Source of the DNA: Chamaecrista fasciculata
Lineage: Eukaryota; Streptophyta; Magnoliopsida; Fabales; Fabaceae
Length of the DNA: 64,000 nt
Reading direction: 5' to 3'
Assembly (NCBI GenBank): GCA_003254925.1
Contig: QANZ01029883.1
Span: forward strand, 104,883-168,882
The notes under the pieces are model-generated. The model had not been told where the DNA came from and ran no database searches. It saw only the letters and a program-made list of their open reading frames with translations. Below, in pieces: positions 36,976 through 49,245 of the stretch (positions are counted from its first letter, which is position 1; every line of letters begins with the position of its first letter). A program made the translations under genes and the position numbers.

Positions 36976-38319
36976 AATAATTAATGAGTATTCCAATTAT
37001 ACCTCACTAAATTTAGTATCTCAAATTCATATACAAAAATCATTAATTATCGTCACATGCTTAATTATTGCATTTTAAGTTTCAAAATCTTTCCTGAATT
37101 AGACGATTAGAATTGATAAGAAATTATGAAAATTAATGATAATTGTTGCACATTTGCACAATTTTTGTGGTTATGCAATTAAGGAAGGCAATTATCAATA
37201 GTCATCATGATAATTGACAACAATTGATTTTTTACATACATAAATCATACATGGTATTTATAACAGGTAATAAATAGCCTCACATGTATTGTAATTAGTA
37301 TTAATTTCATTGCAACAACATTCAATCGTCTTTACGGGGAAATAATATGAGTTGGCATGAAAAATTGATGAGTTGGCTAGATAAGATAAAACCATTGGTT
37401 GGCTACATGCGAAGCTAAAAGGTAATCTATGTAGTTTCTTTTTAGCTTCATAGAGTATAGATAGGTTCTTATTAAAATAAAAAGAACAAAAGTGGAGTTT
37501 AGGTTATTTTATAGGCATTCTTTTCCTTCTCGCCGCTTATCTCTACGTGACTCTTTCACTCTTCCAAAGTGCAATACATAGTTTAACGAAGGAGATTGGA
37601 GCGAAGAACGTTTCCAAACGCTTGTGAACTGGTGATGGTAAGCCAAGGTTCTTCTACTGCTAACTTTAGTTTTTTCATTTGCTTTCTTTTGAAACGTTAG
37701 TACTTCTTCCATCATAAATCCAAATTACAACATTTTCTTTTAATCCAATCTTCTTTACTTATTTTAAATTTCGGATATCTTTTGCAGTTTACGGTTATTC
37801 TGCTGGAATGATGTTTACTGGTTCATAAATCAGTTAGAGGAAAATCAGAAGCCTTACGGTTGAATTGTTTTCGCGAGTGCTTTTTTACTGTGTCATTTTG
37901 TCATGCACGATGAACTGTGATGTGTTTTTAGGTCTGATGGAAAGTTGAAGATTTTCTCGATTGTGATTTCTTTGATTAAAGATTTTAGGTGAGTGCGACC
38001 ATCCCTTTGTTCTCTACAGATTTTTTTTTATTTTTGTTTTTTGTTTTAACTGCGAATCTTTTTCTCTTCCTACTATACTATGTGGTTTTTTCTGTTCTGG
38101 TTCTATAACCTGATTCTATTTTGAAGTTTTAAACCAGAATCTGGTTCAAACCAGAGCTAAAATTATGTTTCAAATTTGAGCTAGTTTTCTAGGGAGTGAT
38201 GGGAGATCAAAGAGTTTACTTGGTTTGTTTTATTTTTCCCAACTTTTTGCATTTTCTATATGGTAGGAATGAGATCAACTAAATGAAGTGTTGCATTTAG
38301 AATAAGCTTTTCTTTCATG

Positions 38320-38575
38320 TGTTATATTTTTTAATTTAATATTTATGTTCCCCTCTTGGCTTGTGAAATGGGCTAGGAGATCTTCTAATATGGCGGCTGA
38401 TTGGTTTGCCAATATTCTTGAAAGGGGATGTGTCATTTTGATTTGGTGTCGTGACCGCCATCCTCTTTTCTTTCCATCCTTTCTGCTGATGTTGCAGCCC
38501 CTAAGAGGGGAGTTGGTTGATGGTTGCTGTGTTTGCCTGGTTTGTTTGGGCTTTTTGCAATTTTCTTTAAAGGGG
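38320..38575 (+). mobile_element. LINE 3'-end fragment in copy A
   Basis: Decayed frame with SSNMAADWFANILERG, resembling the RNase H-like tail of plant L1 ORF2 (typically ...N..AD.LA...). It is followed by GGAGTTGGTTGATG and GCCTGGTTTGTTTGGGC. The same DNA recurs at 46440-46670 and 41829-41995. The last copy ends in an A-rich tail, which supports a LINE 3' end. Confidence 0.55.
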
Positions 38576-39679
38576 ATGTTTGAACTATGTCGTCACCAAT
38601 AAGTTGCTAGCAAAAATTATCGTGATGAATGCGAGAATCATAGATTATTGGTGGCAACACAAGTGTTCTTAGCTTATAATAGTTTTGGTGACAAAATTTG
38701 TTGCCACCTGTTGCTTTATTGGCGGTGCTAGTTTCGCTACCAATAAGTGTTCTGAAATAATTATTAAATTATTAGTGGCGATTGTTGTTGCCACCTTAAA
38801 TATTATTGGTGTTTTTTTAGTGTTTTTTAGTGTTTCGCCACCAATAAGTTTTTTAGTGTTTTTTTAGTATTTTAAAATTAGAACATTCTTGATATCAACA
38901 AATATTATTTTAAAATGCAAATTCATTCCAAAATAGACAACTCTATAAATATCAACTTTAATGTAAGGTCTTTTTGATAAAAAACTATCAAACTACATAA
39001 AATGTCAGAATTAGCTAGTATCCACAAAATATGATCCTACATAAAAGTTCAATCTAACTAGTATTGACAAAAATATTGTCCAAACTTACTAGCTAAATAC
39101 AATAAAATGAAAATATCAAAATATAATGCTTTAGCTTCCTCCTTCTTTGTTTATTCCCCTCATAATATCATTAGTCACATTGGAAGGTATTTGACCCCTT
39201 TAAAAAAAGGAAAGCACTAGTCAAAGTTTAAAAATGCCAAACTTAGTCTCTTCTTCTAGAAAGACAACAAAAAAGTTTCTTTAATTAGGGAAGGATAAAA
39301 TGGAACAACATATTTTAAACCACATATTCTGCTAAATATATTTCAGTATCAGTTTCAATATTACTGCCTAATAATTCAAAATCCAATTGCAACAATTAAT
39401 TGTGTCAACGATATTCAAGATTAGAGACTCCCAAGCTACTACTTAAAGACACATCAAATGAAATAATTACTTGGTCTTACATTTCAGGTCAAGATTTATA
39501 ATAGATCATTTGATCAAAGTAAAAGAAGATATATGTAGACATTTTATATGTATAAATGTTTTCACTTTCTATCAGTTACTTGATAAGTTCTTACCCCACT
39601 TATTTTCTAAATGTGATAGGAGGAAACATAAAAAAGTTTGAAATATATTATACTTATTGCAAAGATGTTAGAATTGAGA

Positions 39680-40340
39680 GCTTTTGTGCGTGTAATCTTT
39701 GTTCCATCTTAATTCGATGATTACGCTCTTCTTCCATCTTAACTCTGCATGTTTGTGTACTAATTTCTCTTCCACTGTACAAGAAACTCTTGCATCAATC
39801 TCAACTTGTTTCAAACCTCTTTTGCTTGGAGGTTTTATCTTGTAACCTCTTCCACGAACAAACCCTGATCTTTCACAAAGCTCATGAAGTTGAGCCTACA
39901 TAGAACATTGATTTATTAAAAAATATTATAACATAATATAACTCAATTGATTTATTTTGAATTAATAAAAAAAATTACATGAATTTCTTTCACTTTGGAT
40001 CTGACCATTCTACATCAGGTGGAGCCTACTCTCCAGTCTTAGGGTCTCTCTACAATGAAATATGCTCATAAATTGCGTTTAAGCTCATAAACTGCATTTA
40101 AGCTCATTAATTGCATTTAACCTCATAAATTGCATTTAACCACCATTCTACATATACTATGTTGTGTAAATGGTTCTCCTTGATCTTGATCTCCATTAGA
40201 TTGAGGTGGAAGTTGCATGGAAGTACTTGTGGGGCATTCGCTGATCTTGCTTGTGGAAGTACTTGTGAGGTATTTGTTGATCTTCCTTGTGTTGTGACTT
40301 TCATTCCTCTACTTCTTCCCCTTGCAAAATTCTACATGTC
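39680..40340 (-). pseudogene. CACTA ORF1 (TNP1-like) remnant, copy A
   Basis: Minus-strand pieces match the intact-looking CACTA ORF1. At 39780-39895 it reads ERSGFVRGRGYKI then PPSKRGLKQVEIDARVS, against EKSGYLRGQGIGAK and PPRKRGLSQIDVDARVS at 14221-14526. A further block near 40000-40060 matches the DPITGEYA region, and 40190-40340 resembles the Arg/Gln-rich N-terminus (GRSRGMKVTTQGRS). Frames are disrupted and separated by decayed DNA. A duplicate is at 49680-50060. Confidence 0.75.
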
Positions 40341-40455
40341 TTGTACTAACAATGAACTAAATTAATATTAGCCACAAGTAAAGATGAAAAGTATAAACCA
40401 TAAAAATTATGAATCAATTAATATGCAGAATTAAACTATTGTGTTTTTCTTACAG

Positions 40456-41137
40456 AATCAGATGCTAGATGACATGCAAATAGAAAGAAACCAAAAGCTT
40501 GGACCACAAATTGCAGCGTATAAGAAAGAGAAGGAGCTTTTGGTGAAAGAGAAAAGGGAATTGATCCAAAAGCTTGGTGCTCATGAACAAGAAAAGATAG
40601 TGAAAGATGGTGTGTGAGTAGAGTGAGATGTAATCGTCATTAATTAATTACTAGCTTTAGTACGTATATATATATAAGGGGGTCGGGTATAATGATATAT
40701 ATGATATATATATATATATATGTGTGTTAATTTATATAATTAATTAATTAAATTTATGCAGAGGAGATTGCAAGGAACCAAGCAGAAGGGAAAATGCTGA
40801 GGGAAGTAGAGAGGCAACAAAGGGAACAAAAAGAAGCTCAGGCAATGGCCTACTTTGATTGGGACAACAGCAACAATCTTCACTTTCCTTTCCCGGCCAC
40901 AAAGGCTTCTTATTCATCAACCACAACTACTTCAAGGTATTAATTATATTAACAAAACACACACATCTCTCTTGTCTTGCTAGCTACATATATATGAATA
41001 TGATATTAAATATATATATATATATTTATATATATATATATATATATAGCTAGGGAATATGGGATTAATTGGATTATTAATTAATTAGGAGGTTTGGGAA
41101 AAGAACAAGGCATATCAGGAAGGGAAGTGAACCATGA
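40456..41137 (+). pseudogene. Captured 3' end of an unrecognised coiled-coil host gene
   Basis: Three exons with canonical splice signals and matching phases: 40456-40609 (after TTCTTACAG, before GTGTGTGAG), 40762-40936 (after TTTATGCAG, before GTATTAAT) and 41089-41137 (after TTAATTAG, ending in TGA). Together they give 378 bases, 125 codons plus stop, with no internal stop. The protein begins NQMLDDMQIERNQKLG, continues as a Lys/Glu-rich coiled coil (KKEKELLVKEKRELIQKLG), then FDWDNSNNLHFPFPA, and ends KRTRHIRKGSEP. I do not recognise the parent gene. No start or upstream exons are present, so it is a fragment. It sits between the CACTA ORF1 remnant and the right subterminal array, which suggests capture. 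Confidence 0.7.
40930..41050. repeat. TA-rich microsatellite in intron
   Basis: Long (TA)n runs at about 41007-41048 in the last intron of the captured gene fragment; a similar run is near 40665-40722. Confidence 0.8.
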
Positions 41138-41828
41138 AGCAATGAGTGATCATTTTCTTCCAATTTGCTAATTTATTCACCTATTATAGTATTATCACAC
41201 CATAGTACACTATACAGAGAGACATTCTCATTGTTGTATGTATTTGCCACGAAGAGGAAAGAAACCATAGTACACTATACGCCACAGCACTCTATAAGAT
41301 TGAATCAATGTTGGAAATGATGACTATATATAGACCTAATTTTGTACTCTCCTTACTAATTAGGGCACAACATAATAGTTTAGATTCTCATATAAGAGGA
41401 AAGAAATACAGAACTTGTGAAACATGGTCAAAATTATTCAAACATCTTATGTGTAGTAAAATTATCAGTTTACTTAGGTTTTCTCCCAATTTTTATGGCG
41501 GCTATTTCAATTTTTTTCCCCAGACTAGGGCCAAAGTTTGGGGGGAATTAAAAACTTTGGCAATTATTGGTGGCGACAATATATATTGTCAGCAAAAATA
41601 TTATTAGTGGCTAATCTCGCTACCAATATGTTATGCATCAAAATTTTCAAGCAATGTATTGGTGACGACAAAATGAAAGTCGCTACCTATTATAAGACTA
41701 TTGGTGACGACTTTTTTGTTCACCAGCAATAGTAGACTATAGGTGGCCAAGTTCACATGTTGCTAGCAATACTCGCTTATCGGTGGCAACTTTTTTTTCG
41801 CCACCTATAATCATGTTTTTTTGAAGTG

Positions 41829-41995
41829 CTTTCTGCTGATGCTGCACCTACTAGGGGGGGAGTTGGTTGATGTTTGCTATTTTTGCCTTGTTTGTTTGGG
41901 CTTTCTGCTCTTTTGTTTTGATTTTGTACTATATTGTGGTTTGTTGGTTTTGTTTATCAGAATGGAGGTATTATTCAAGCAAAAAAAAAAGATTT
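41829..41995 (+). mobile_element. LINE 3' end with A-rich tail
   Basis: Continues the LINE sequence seen at 38481-38565, then GTGGTTTGTTGGTTTTG and TCAGAATGGAGGTATTATTC, followed by ten or so A residues. This is typical of plant L1 3' ends. Confidence 0.5.
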
Positions 41996-42420
41996 AATAT
42001 TCATGTGTTGTTCTAACCGCCATTGAGGCTCTCGTATATTAAATTAAGTGTTTTATTTAGAATAAGTTTTTTTTTAAGTGTTTATGGTGTGTAAATTCTT
42101 TTTTCTTCTACTATATTCTAGGGATGATCAAAATACTTGTACTCAATGGTTACTTGCAAATTTTGCCCAATGGGGTTGGGTAAAAAGTGAATGTGTCTAG
42201 GTATAGGGATTTACCCATTCAAAACAACGGGTATGGGTTCGAGGACGAGGATAGGGGTACCCACCCCGGATCCTACCCGCTACAGTAACATGTTTTTTAA
42301 AATATCACCAACCAATAATCATGGTTATTATTGGTTTGAATTTCTCATATATAGTAGACATGAACAAGATGGAAAGAAATTATGAAATAATATAATAAAG
42401 CACTTTTATTATTATTACAG
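41996..42420. other. AT-rich DNA with a possible hAT-like end
   Basis: A TAGGGATGATCAAAA phrase at about 42119, followed by GGGTACCCACCCC-type sequence (42240-42290), recalls one end of an Ac-like element. No partner end is found. Confidence 0.35.
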
Positions 42421-42734
42421 AAGAAAGCATGGATGGAGGAAGAATACATAATTCTGATAGAGGCACATAAAAGAGACTTCTAGGGAGAACAGAGAACGCT
42501 ATCAAGAATCACAGGAACACAACGAAACAACGCCAACTAGCGAAAAAGAACAAAAACAACAATGGCTCTACTTTGCGTCTGTCTTTGCTGCAAGAGTGCA
42601 TAAAGCTAGTGACGCAATTCAACGCTCCTAAACAAGAACAAGAAGATGAGGCTGATCAAGATATGAATGACTTTGGTCTCAATGAAGATCAGGTTCAACG
42701 ACGACAACAACAACAACCTCTAGATCGACAATGA
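42421..42734 (+). pseudogene. R2R3-MYB fragment (R3 repeat and downstream), MYB98-like
   Basis: After a TTATTATTACAG acceptor, the sequence reads KKAWMEEEYIILIEAHKR, the start of the R3 repeat. In another frame (from 42483) it then reads GRTENAIKNHRNTTK, the recognition helix region, followed by RQLAKKNKNNNG, SLLQECIKLVTQFNAP and a Gln-rich end. About a dozen residues between these blocks (usually GNKWAEIAKRLP) are missing and the frame changes there. The GRTENxIKNHxNxTKRRQ signature is that of plant R2R3-MYBs, and the following SLLQ..IK pattern recalls the MYB98/MYB119 group. The R2 repeat and start are absent. It is a decayed fragment. Confidence 0.75.
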
Positions 42735-42839
42735 TAACAGTAACCGCATCAACCATCCTGGGAAGGTGAAGGTTCGTTACGAGAGCGCCTCTGACGGCAA
42801 CAACTCAGAGTAGTGGGAAATTGAGTATAGTGTAAAGGG

Positions 42840-43060
42840 TAAGAAGTTTAGACTTATTCTACAGCAATGATGTATACTGATTCATAAATCAGTTAGAGGA
42901 AAATCAAAAGCCTTACCGTTGAATTGCTTTCACGAGTGCTTTGTGTACCATATCATTTTGTCATGTTGGAGGAAAATCATAAGCCTTACTTAGATCCATT
43001 CATAAGTCAGTTAGAGGAAAATCATAAGCCTTACGACCACTATATAATAGATGCCTTCGC
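42840..43060 (+). repeat. Fragment D of the duplicated composite, locally tandem
   Basis: Contains three copies of a CAGTTAGAGGAAAATCA-like unit (about 42890, 42965 and 43010) related to 37820-37860 and 45935-45950. It joins a small frame, HYIIDAFAREKKDLSCNY to 43148, which might be a piece of host coding DNA. Confidence 0.5.
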
Positions 43061-43447
43061 TCGAGAGAAGAAAGATTTGAGTTGTAATTATAAAACACTC
43101 TCTGAGTTCATGAATGTTGTCTCCCTTCCATCATCATTGATGGATTGAATATGTATCATGCTTACCCTTCATAATAAATTTCATTTGAAGAATTAATCAT
43201 ATTATCACTATGACAAATGAATTACCAAGTTATTTTATTTAATTTAGATTAATTTAATTTTAAATAAATGAGTATATAATGTGTGAAGTATTTAAGTTTG
43301 TCAGTAGTAACATTGTTTATTATAAACTAATGGATGATATACAAATATTAAGCGACAGTGTCATTGTATATCCTCATTTTATTTTATGAATTTTTCATCA
43401 TGATTCATATGTTTAATTTTTTTGAATCTTTTATGTTCGTGTTAAAG
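43060..43447. other. AT-rich spacer with a short reading frame
   Basis: A frame ending SEFMNVVSLPSSLMD at 43148 is unrecognised. The remainder to 43447 is AT-rich with nothing identified. Confidence 0.35.
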
Positions 43448-43499
43448 AACTTTTATCAATTATATGTAATTTTTTTAATTTTTTCAATCGTTTTATAGG

Positions 43500-43800
43500 A
43501 ATGTGTCCTTAGAAGATGATAATATGAACCCCTAAAAACAGCAAACCTCGTGTGTTCTTTTTTTATGGTAGTCCAAATCATTTGAGAAAGTTGTCCATAT
43601 CGCCTGATAGTGTTGAGAATTCCATTTCCAAACGAAGCTCATCTGATGAGGATCATACACCCAGTTACAACAAAGATGAGGCTGCGAGTGTCATTATTCC
43701 AATCAATAATATCAAACAAGATAAGATTTTAAAGACCCTATTTTCTATGGACTACTCGGTCTTGTTTTCATTTTACTTGGACACGATCTTGGTTGAATAA
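43500..43800 (+). pseudogene. Unrecognised Ser/Asp-rich coding fragment
   Basis: Open for 82 codons from a Met at 43552, with coding-like content (SPNHLRKLSIS, SKRSSSDEDHTPSYNKDE). Copy A (34380-34580) has the same DNA with most of the middle missing, so neither is likely expressed. No family is recognised. Confidence 0.4.
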
Positions 43801-46439
43801 AATGTGTCCCACTTTAGATTTTAATGATCTTTGTATGGCGTACTACTATTTCAATAGTATAATAATTTTTCTTTCTTCACCTACTTTGTTATTTGAACAA
43901 TTATTGTTTCTTTCTATATATTTATTTTATTCTTATCATATTCTATATCTGTTTTTATCATTTTAAAGTAAATATATATCGAGTGAGCACAAATCTATAA
44001 TATCCTACATCTATATTTTTTTAATTTGTAAATTAGGATTTGTCGATCTTATTTGAGGTAGAAGCTTGTTATTATCTAATCAAATATTTAAACTGAATCA
44101 AAAATATGCATAGTTGAATCTTATAGACTAATATTTGAATTTTAATTGCTTCTTGACAGACTAAATAGTAAAATTTAATTTTCATGGTGCAAACCTAAAT
44201 TTAGAGTGTAGAATGCCCATCCAACACATGTTCGTACCATTATTTTTAGTAACTAAAAGATCCTTCCCTCTTAATTTTCTTTTAATTATCAAAAAAATTA
44301 TTTAAATTCAATCCTATTTTTTTAATAAACTAACAATTTGATCTTTAGAAGATCATCGAGTTAACAACTCGATCTTTTAAAGATTGAAATATATATTTAA
44401 TTCTTGAAAAGATTTTAATGGAAAATTCTTTGGTCTTTGAGAAATTGAAATGATAGACTATTTAGTATGTGATTTTGATCTTTCAAGGATTAAACTGTAT
44501 ATGACAAACTTTTAGAAACTCGGCTGTCAGTTCAATGATTTTTCACGAACTGAACTGTTAATTTACTCTTTCTTTCTTATGAGTTGACATATATCTATTA
44601 TATGGAAACTCTTTTAACAATATCAATAATTGTCAATAAAATTTAATTTTTTATATATAATTGCATTTAAACTATAAAAACTAATCAGAATTAATACTAT
44701 TTAATTGGTGCAAAGGTCACATGTAATATCATTAATGTAAAATATATCGTGCTCTGAGAATTTTTGTCAAATATTAATTTCTATTAGGAAAATATGTCAC
44801 CCATTCATATCACAACTTCTGTCATAGCGTAATGGAAGTCATAAGATTAAAATTATTCAAAAGGATTTGTATAAAAAAAAATTATGCATAATTATAGTTT
44901 TGTACATACATATTATTTTCTATCTCATATTCATCATCATAGTTTCATGAAGTTTAGTTTTTTATTGATTTTCGCAATATATATGTTGGTCTGATTAATA
45001 AGGTAAGTCAATCGTACTTCAAATATATGAAAAATCAAATTAATGAGTATTCCAATTATATCTCACTAAATTTAGTATCTCAAACTATTCTAATTACTCG
45101 ACTATCAAATACGAGAATGAAAATAATTAATGAGTATTCCAATTATATCTCACTAAATTTAGCATCTCAAATTCAGATACAAAAACCATTAATTATTTTC
45201 ACATGCTTAATTATTGCATTTTAAGTTTCAAAATCTTTCCTGAATTAGAGGATTAAAATTGATCAGCAATTATGACAATTAATGAAAATTGTTACATATT
45301 TCCCACAATTTATGCAGTTATGGGATTAAGGCAGGACAATTATCACTAGTCATCATGATAATTGATAACAATTGATTTTTTACACAAATAAATCATACAT
45401 GGTATTTATAACAGGTAATAAATAGCTTCACATGTATTATAATTAGTATTAATTTGATTGCAACAACATTCAATTGTTTTACGAGGAAATAATATGAGTT
45501 GGCATGAAATATTCGATGACATGGCTAGATAATCAAAAACCATTGGTTGGCTGCATGCGAAGCTAAAAGGTAAGCTATTAGTTTCTTTTTAGCTTCATAG
45601 AGTATAGATAGATTCTTACTAAAATGAAAAGAAAAAAAAGTGGAGTTTAGGTTATTTTATAGGCATTCTTTTCCTTCTTGCCGCTTCTCTCTACGTGACT
45701 CTTTCACTCTTTCGAAGTGCAATACATTGTTTAACGAAGGAGATTGGAGTAAAGAACGTTTCCAAATGCTTGTGAACTGGTGATGGTATGCCAAGGTTCT
45801 TCTGCTGCTAACTTCAGTTTTTAAATTTTCTTTCTTTTGAAACATTAGTACTTCTTCCAATCATAAATCCAAATTACAACATTTTCTTTTAATTTGATCT
45901 TCTTTACTTATTTTAAATTTCGGATATCTTTTGCAGTTAGAGGAAAATCTGAAGTCTTACGGTTGAATTATTTTCGCTAGTGCTTTTGTACTGTGTCATT
46001 TTGTCATGCACGATGAACAGTGATGTGTTTCTAGGTGTGATGGAAAGTTGAAGATTTGCTCGACTGTGATTTCTTTGATTAAAGATTTTAGGTGAGTGCT
46101 ACCATCCCTGTGTTCTCTACAGATTTTTTTTTTTTGTTTTTTGTTTGTAACTGCGAATCTTTTTCTCTTCCTACTATACTATGTGGTTTTTTTTGTTCTG
46201 GTTCTATAATCTGATTCTATTTTGAAGTTTTAAACCAAAATCTGGTTCAAACCAGAGCAAGAATTCTGTTTCAAATTTGAGCTAGTTTTCTAGGGAGTGA
46301 TGAGACATCAAAGAGTTTACTTGGTTTGTTTTATTTTTCCCAACTTTTGGTATTTTCTATATGGTAGGAATGAGATCAAATAAATGAAGTGTTGCATTTA
46401 GAATAAGCTTTTCTTTTATGTGTTGTTATATTCTTCAAT

Positions 46440-46680
46440 TTAATATTTATGTTCCCCTCTTGGCTTGTCAAATGGGCTAGGAGATCTTCTAATATGGCGG
46501 CTGATTGACTTGCCAATGTTCTTTAAAGGGGATGTGTCATTTTGATTTGGTGTCATGGCTGCCATCCTCTTTTCTTTCCATCCTTTATGCTGATGCTGCA
46601 GCTGCTAGGAGGGGAGTTGGTTGATGTTTGCTGTTTTTGCCTTGTTTGTTTGGGCTTTTGGTCTTTTGTTTAAAGGGGAA
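46440..46680 (+). mobile_element. LINE 3'-end fragment in copy B
   Basis: Same sequence as 38320-38575 (TCTTCTAATATGGCGGCTGA, then GGAGTTGGTTGATG), directly followed by CACTA subterminal motifs. Confidence 0.5.
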
Positions 46681-46689
46681 GCTTGGACT

Positions 46690-47040
46690 ATATATATGTC
46701 GTCACCAATAAGTCGTGGCCTGTACCTCCGTGGTCAATAATCTTTGGTGGCAACATTTGGTGTCGGCACCAATATTTTTATCACTGGTGACGACATAGTC
46801 GCTAGCAAAAATTATCGTGATGAATGCGAGAATCATAGATTATTGGTGCCGACACAAGTGTTCGTAGCTAATAATAGTTTTGGTGACAAAACTTGTTGCC
46901 CCCTTTTGCTTTATTGGTGGCACTAGTTTTGTTAGCAATAAGTGTTTTGAAATAAGTATTAAATTATTAGTGATGATTGTTGTTGCCACTTTAAATATTA
47001 TTGGTGACAACAACAATCGCCACCAATAAGTGTTTTAGTT
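46690..47040. repeat. CACTA subterminal motifs, copy B
   Basis: Repeated GGTGGC / GCCACC and GGTGACGAC motifs matching 38580-38850, but longer than in copy A. A CACTAC terminus is not present at the left edge. Confidence 0.65.
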
Positions 47041-47332
47041 TTTTAAAATTAGAACATTCTTGATATTAACAAATATTATTGTAAGGTCTTGTTGACAAAA
47101 TACTATCAAACTACATAAAATGTCAGAAGTAGCTAGTATCCACAAAATATGATCCTACATAAAAGTTCAATCTAACTAGTATTGACAAAAATATTGTCCA
47201 AACTTACTAGCTAATTACAATAAAATGAACATATCAAAATATAATGCTTTAGCTTCCTCCTTCTTTGTTGATTCTCCTCATAATATCATTAGTCACATTG
47301 GATGGTATTTGACCCTGCTAATAAAAGGAAAA

Positions 47333-49245
47333 CTGATACACCAAAGACTGGAGATGCAGAGTCAGCAGGCCAGGAGGAGGCAACTGTGACAACTCAGCAA
47401 CATGTGGGACGTCCAAAGCAGCATGAAAGACTACCAATAAGCATGAGTCTTCTAGATGTTCTAGAAGAGAATTCTGTTAGCTTGGCAACCATTTTCTGTT
47501 ATGCATTTTGTTATCTTCCAGCTTTATATTGTTTCATTTTTCATTCTGAATGGTTAACGAATATTTGGGATTTGTTTTAGGAGTCCTCCCAACTCGAATA
47601 GGGAATTCGTCTTTGTATTTTTCTCCTTAGGGATTTCAATACAATCTTCGTTCATCTTGGTTCATCTCTGTCTTTCCACCGTTTTGTATTACTCTATTCT
47701 TAACATTGGTGCTTTCATTGTTCCCATGGCTGACACCTCCGCGTATCAGTCGTTTCATCCACGATCGGTCAAGCTCGATTTTCCAAAGTTTGATGGTTCG
47801 GGAACTTTCTATTGGCTCTTCAAGGCGGCGCAATTTTTCGACTATTCCGATACACCGGAAGCTCAACGTCTTGCTATAGCCGCTGCAAGTATGGAAGGTT
47901 CCGCAGTGTCTTGGTTTCAGATGATGCAGACACAACAAGCCTTCACTTCGTGGTCTGATCTCGCCAAGCTCGTTGAGGATCATTTTGTTTGGTCTCGTTT
48001 AGATCGTGTTTTTGCAGAACCGTCACCAGTTGTTCTAGAGTTCATGGTCGAACGTGACACAGAGGAATTTCATGTTGATGTTGCTACTGCCGCCGATGAA
48101 GTTCAAGAAACGGCAATTGCGGCAACACATATTTCTGTTTTGGCTGAAGTTGAAACAGAGGAATTGGACGATGCTAATGACGACGCGGTTGAAATTCTTA
48201 GAACGGCAGATACAAGTTCCGCAGATCGCCTCGGCACGGACGATCGTGTTTCCATATTACCTCTACATGAGCTCCAGGGTGCGAATACCGATAGCAACGT
48301 TGTGATGGCTGTGCATCAATTCAAACCTGAATCGGAGTCTCAAACGCAAATGGAAGATGATACAGGGGATTCCAATGATCTGCTTCAAGAATCGATTGAT
48401 ATCGATTTTGAGTTTTCGGAATTGTATGTGTTGTGCGGCACCGATGCGGATGTTAACGAAATCGCTTCTGGATCTATCACGGCACCTGATGCTATACCAG
48501 TTCTTGACGTTACTATGTTGTTTCAAGGTCTAGTGGTGAAGCCTAGTGTAGAGTGCGCCTTCAAACTGAGTTCCGATGTTGATATGTTTTTGCTTTCTCC
48601 TGAGTTTCGTTTGGATGGCCAGAAATTCGAGGTACTCTGTCCTCTATATTTCGATCCTTCATATGCACCTGTTGTGTCATTCCAATCCAATTCTTCTGCA
48701 TATTTAGCTCTTTCTGAACTTTGGACAAGAAATGACCCGAAATTGGAGTTTTCGATTATTGCTGATACACATTTTTACTCCACCAACATGATTGATGATC
48801 TAATCCTTATATTTGATCCCGGTATTTCAAGGCAATGGATATGGCCATTGACAACTCAAGTTTTTGTTATTACGCTTGATTATACTGATTCCAAGTGTGC
48901 GAATCCCATTTCCAATTTTGAGCTTCAGATCGTTGTTGCAATAGTTAGTTTGTCATGCAATATGATTATCTTTGCGTGTTGTGTTGGGCCAAAAAGTGAC
49001 GGTGTGTTTTGGTCGTTTATTAATTCATACTTGGGGAAAAATGAGATTGGGGCCACTGTTGAGGCTCAAATAAATAACAAGCTACAAGACAATTTTTTAT
49101 GCTCACAGTCAAACTTGGAAGAACATGAATTCGTTGATGGCAATGCACTGGCTCCATTTTATAATGTCATTAAAGGAAGGGATGAGAATGTTCAGATTCC
49201 ACTTGTTCGAACCTATCAACTATACTACTACACTGTGTCAAAATT
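47333..49245 (+). mobile_element. Gag-bearing LTR element fragment without pol
   Basis: Absent from copy A, so inserted after the duplication. Parts: 142 bp of unclassified lead-in (47333-47474, with a GRPKQHERL frame), an LTR of 231 bp (47475-47705) beginning TGTTAGC and ending CTTAACA, a primer-site-like TTGGTGCTTTCATTG (47706-47720), then a long open frame. No second LTR, protease, integrase or reverse transcriptase is seen, so it is truncated or non-autonomous. The family is probably Ty3/gypsy-like, judged by the gag. Confidence 0.65.

Larger units (their letters stand above)
34319..40190 (+). repeat. Duplicated composite, copy A
   Basis: Collinear with copy B (43448-50081). Shared landmarks run in order: GAAGATGATAATATGAACCCC, TTTAATTGGTG, CTTCTCGCCGCTT, the LINE 3' fragment, the CACTA subterminal motifs, the ORF1 remnant and CTTGATCTTGATCTCCA. 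Copy A carries two MULE MITEs and a small MITE that B lacks. The first few hundred bases look like decayed coding sequence (see 43500-43800). Confidence 0.8.
38580..41828 (-). mobile_element. Non-autonomous CACTA carrying host exons (Pack-CACTA)
   Basis: Subterminal GGTGGC / GCCACC motifs at 38580-38850 and 41560-41815. The right terminus is the inverted form of CACTTCAAAAAAAC, ending at 41828, close to the 12201 terminus. The left terminus is missing. Inside are an ORF1 remnant (39680-40340) and three host-gene exons (40456-41137). The remaining inner DNA (38850-39660) is AT-rich, shared with copy B. An 85-bp direct repeat (GGGAGTTGGTTGATG and on) flanks it at 38481-38565 and 41829-41915; this is LINE sequence and far too long to be a 3-bp CACTA duplication. 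Confidence 0.7.

Noticed and set aside
37509-37715. Minus-strand 68-codon frame repeated at 45657-45860
   Set aside because: Its conservation is explained by the duplicated composite. The splice-like signals there are on the plus strand, so the minus-strand frame is probably fortuitous.
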